Positions 6,057-7,039 of a stretch of DNA of 7,039 bases are shown piece by piece. The position numbers and the translations under genes were made by a program. The DNA comes from an uncultured Methylococcaceae bacterium (lineage in GTDB: Bacteria > Pseudomonadota > Gammaproteobacteria > Methylococcales > Methylomonadaceae), in the NCBI GenBank assembly GCA_913009515.1, contig CAJVYO010000090.1, forward strand, positions 1 through 7,039, read 5' to 3'. Position 1 is the stretch's first letter. Every line of letters begins with the position of its first letter. The notes beneath the pieces are model-generated. The model saw only the letters and a list, made by a program, of their open reading frames with translations, searched no databases and was not told the origin of the DNA.

Positions 6057-6569
6057 ATGGCACAACTAACGTTTAAACCTGCTAAAGATATTATGGTGAT
6101 TAATACCTGCGGTGAATTGCCGCGTGTGGGTGACAAGGCCCTGAAGTTTGATTTAGTTGATGGTCGTTTAGGAGAGGTTAATCTGGCAACGTATTCAGGA
6201 AAATTAAAAATACTGAATATTGTACCTAGTTTAGACACGCCTGTTTGTGCGGCATCTGCCAGAGCCTTTAATGAAAAGGCGAATAAATTTGATAATGCGG
6301 TAGTACTGATGATTTCAGCAGATTTGCCATTTGCACAAGGGCGTTTTTGTGAATCGGAAGGTCTAAAAAATGTAATACCGTTATCGTGTTTTCGCTCACG
6401 TTTTGCGACGGATTACGGGGTATTAATTACCGATAGTTTATTTGCTGGCTTAACAGCGAGAGCGGTGGTGGTTATCAATGATAAGGATGAAGTGATTTAT
6501 ACTGAATTAGTCAAAGAAATCACTCATGAGCCTGATTATGAAGCGGTAATTGAAGCGGTTAATGGCTAA
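6057..6569 (+). CDS. tpx: Thiol peroxidase Tpx (atypical 2-Cys peroxiredoxin)
   Basis: Tpx reduces hydrogen peroxide and organic hydroperoxides and is recycled by thioredoxin. The 170-residue product matches the usual length (E. coli 168). The peroxidatic cysteine is C64 in PSLDTPVCAAS (57-67), with T61 in the active site. The resolving cysteine is C98 in the segment FAQGRFCESEGL (92-103). The motif GLTARAVVVI (131-140) holds the conserved active-site arginine R136, and EITHEPDY (154-161) is typical of the C-terminus. Two further cysteines, C18 and C111, are not part of the known catalytic pair. There is no signal peptide. The ATG lies 2 bases after the der stop, with a GAGAG sequence 8 bases upstream, so it is probably co-transcribed and coupled with der. 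I see no OxyR-type site, as there is no intergenic space for one. Confidence 0.96.
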   Translation: MAQLTFKPAKDIMVINTCGELPRVGDKALKFDLVDGRLGEVNLATYSGKLKILNIVPSLDTPVCAASARAFNEKANKFDNAVVLMISADLPFAQGRFCESEGLKNVIPLSCFRSRFATDYGVLITDSLFAGLTARAVVVINDKDEVIYTELVKEITHEPDYEAVIEAVNG

Positions 6570-7039
6570 ATGAAAATTTTAGCGGTTGATACCGCAACAG
6601 AAGCGTGTTCAGCCGCTTTATATATTGATGGTGAAATACAAGAGCGATTTCAACTTGCACCACGGATTCATACGCAGTTAGTTTTGCCGATGATTGATGA
6701 ATTAATGGCGGAAGCGGGATTACGTCCGCAACAACTTGATGGCTTAGCCTTTGGTTGTGGACCGGGTTCATTTACTGGTATTCGTATTGCAACGGGCATT
6801 ATTCAAGGTATCGCTTATGGCGCGGATTTGCCTGTGGTACGGGTATCGACGCTTGCTGCGATTAGTCAGGCATGTTTGCAAAAAACGACGCATGACACGA
6901 TTTTTACCGCTGTTGATGCGCGTATGAATGAAATTTATTGGGCAGTGTATCAGCGTGATGCAGAAGGCTATGCTGAATTAGTTGGCAAAGAAAATGTACA
7001 GCCTGCAAATGAGATTGATGCCTTGGGTTTAAGTGGTTA
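6570..7039 (+). CDS. tsaB: tRNA threonylcarbamoyladenosine biosynthesis protein TsaB (partial, runs off the window)
   Basis: TsaB (YeaZ) is the partner that supports TsaD, together with TsaE, in forming t6A at position 37 of ANN-decoding tRNAs. The frame opens with ATG on the base after the tpx stop and stays open for 156 codons to the window end. E. coli TsaB is 231 residues, so about two thirds is present. Visible family features are MKILAVDTATEACSAAL (1-17), an ASKHA-type first strand; the R32..HT..VLP region (32-40); the glycine-rich FGCGPGSFTGIRI (61-73), with the following helix that packs against TsaD; VSTLAA (92-97); and AVDARMNEIYWAVY (114-127). There is no clear Shine-Dalgarno, so translation probably depends on reinitiation after tpx. 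The C-terminus cannot be judged. Confidence 0.94.
   Translation, partial: MKILAVDTATEACSAALYIDGEIQERFQLAPRIHTQLVLPMIDELMAEAGLRPQQLDGLAFGCGPGSFTGIRIATGIIQGIAYGADLPVVRVSTLAAISQACLQKTTHDTIFTAVDARMNEIYWAVYQRDAEGYAELVGKENVQPANEIDALGLSG

Noticed and set aside
1..7039. CRISPR, insertion sequence, prophage or defence island
   Set aside because: There are no regularly spaced repeats, transposase or integrase motifs, terminal inverted repeats or tRNA. All but one gene belong to core families.

Overview
This window reads as a chromosomal housekeeping segment from a low-GC gammaproteobacterium. Two things support this. The first is gene order: an rlmN-like tail, then pilF, hisS, yfgM, bamB and der, which is the conserved gammaproteobacterial rlmN-to-der neighbourhood. 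The second is the proteins: outer-membrane lipoproteins of the type IV pilus and BAM systems, a YfgM-type periplasmic chaperone, and a two-GTPase Der. Codon use leans strongly to A/T endings, with TTA as the main leucine codon. A hand count gives about 44% GC at the start of der. I cannot name the genus; a sulfur- or methane-oxidising lineage is only a guess.

Positions 1-3949 form one co-directional plus-strand cluster. The last 15 codons of a gene that is probably rlmN run into pilF with overlapping stop and start. hisS, yfgM and bamB follow with gaps of 4-10 bases. The expected rodZ and ispG genes, normally between pilF and hisS, are absent here. The cluster joins pilus secretin assembly (PilF), histidyl-tRNA charging (HisS) and outer-membrane protein biogenesis (YfgM, BamB).

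Positions 3946-4473 hold a minus-strand gene of unknown function, inserted between bamB and der. Its stop codon overlaps that of bamB by 4 bases. Its product is 175 residues with a short helical N-terminus and what looks like two copies of a small beta-barrel module. A hand count gives about 33% GC in its middle, clearly below its neighbours. It is the least explained gene in the window.

Positions 4474-4617 are a 144-base divergent intergenic region, the only substantial non-coding stretch. It holds two inverted repeats and candidate promoters in both directions.

Positions 4618-7039 form a second tight plus-strand cluster: der (50S ribosome assembly GTPase), tpx (thiol peroxidase, 2 bases later) and tsaB (t6A tRNA modification, starting on the base after the tpx stop and cut off by the window end). 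It combines translation-machinery maintenance with peroxide defence.

I see no mobile element, CRISPR array, tRNA or rRNA. Most of the window is ordinary core genome. The items worth a second look are the unknown minus-strand gene, its control region, and the rearrangements of the canonical gene order.
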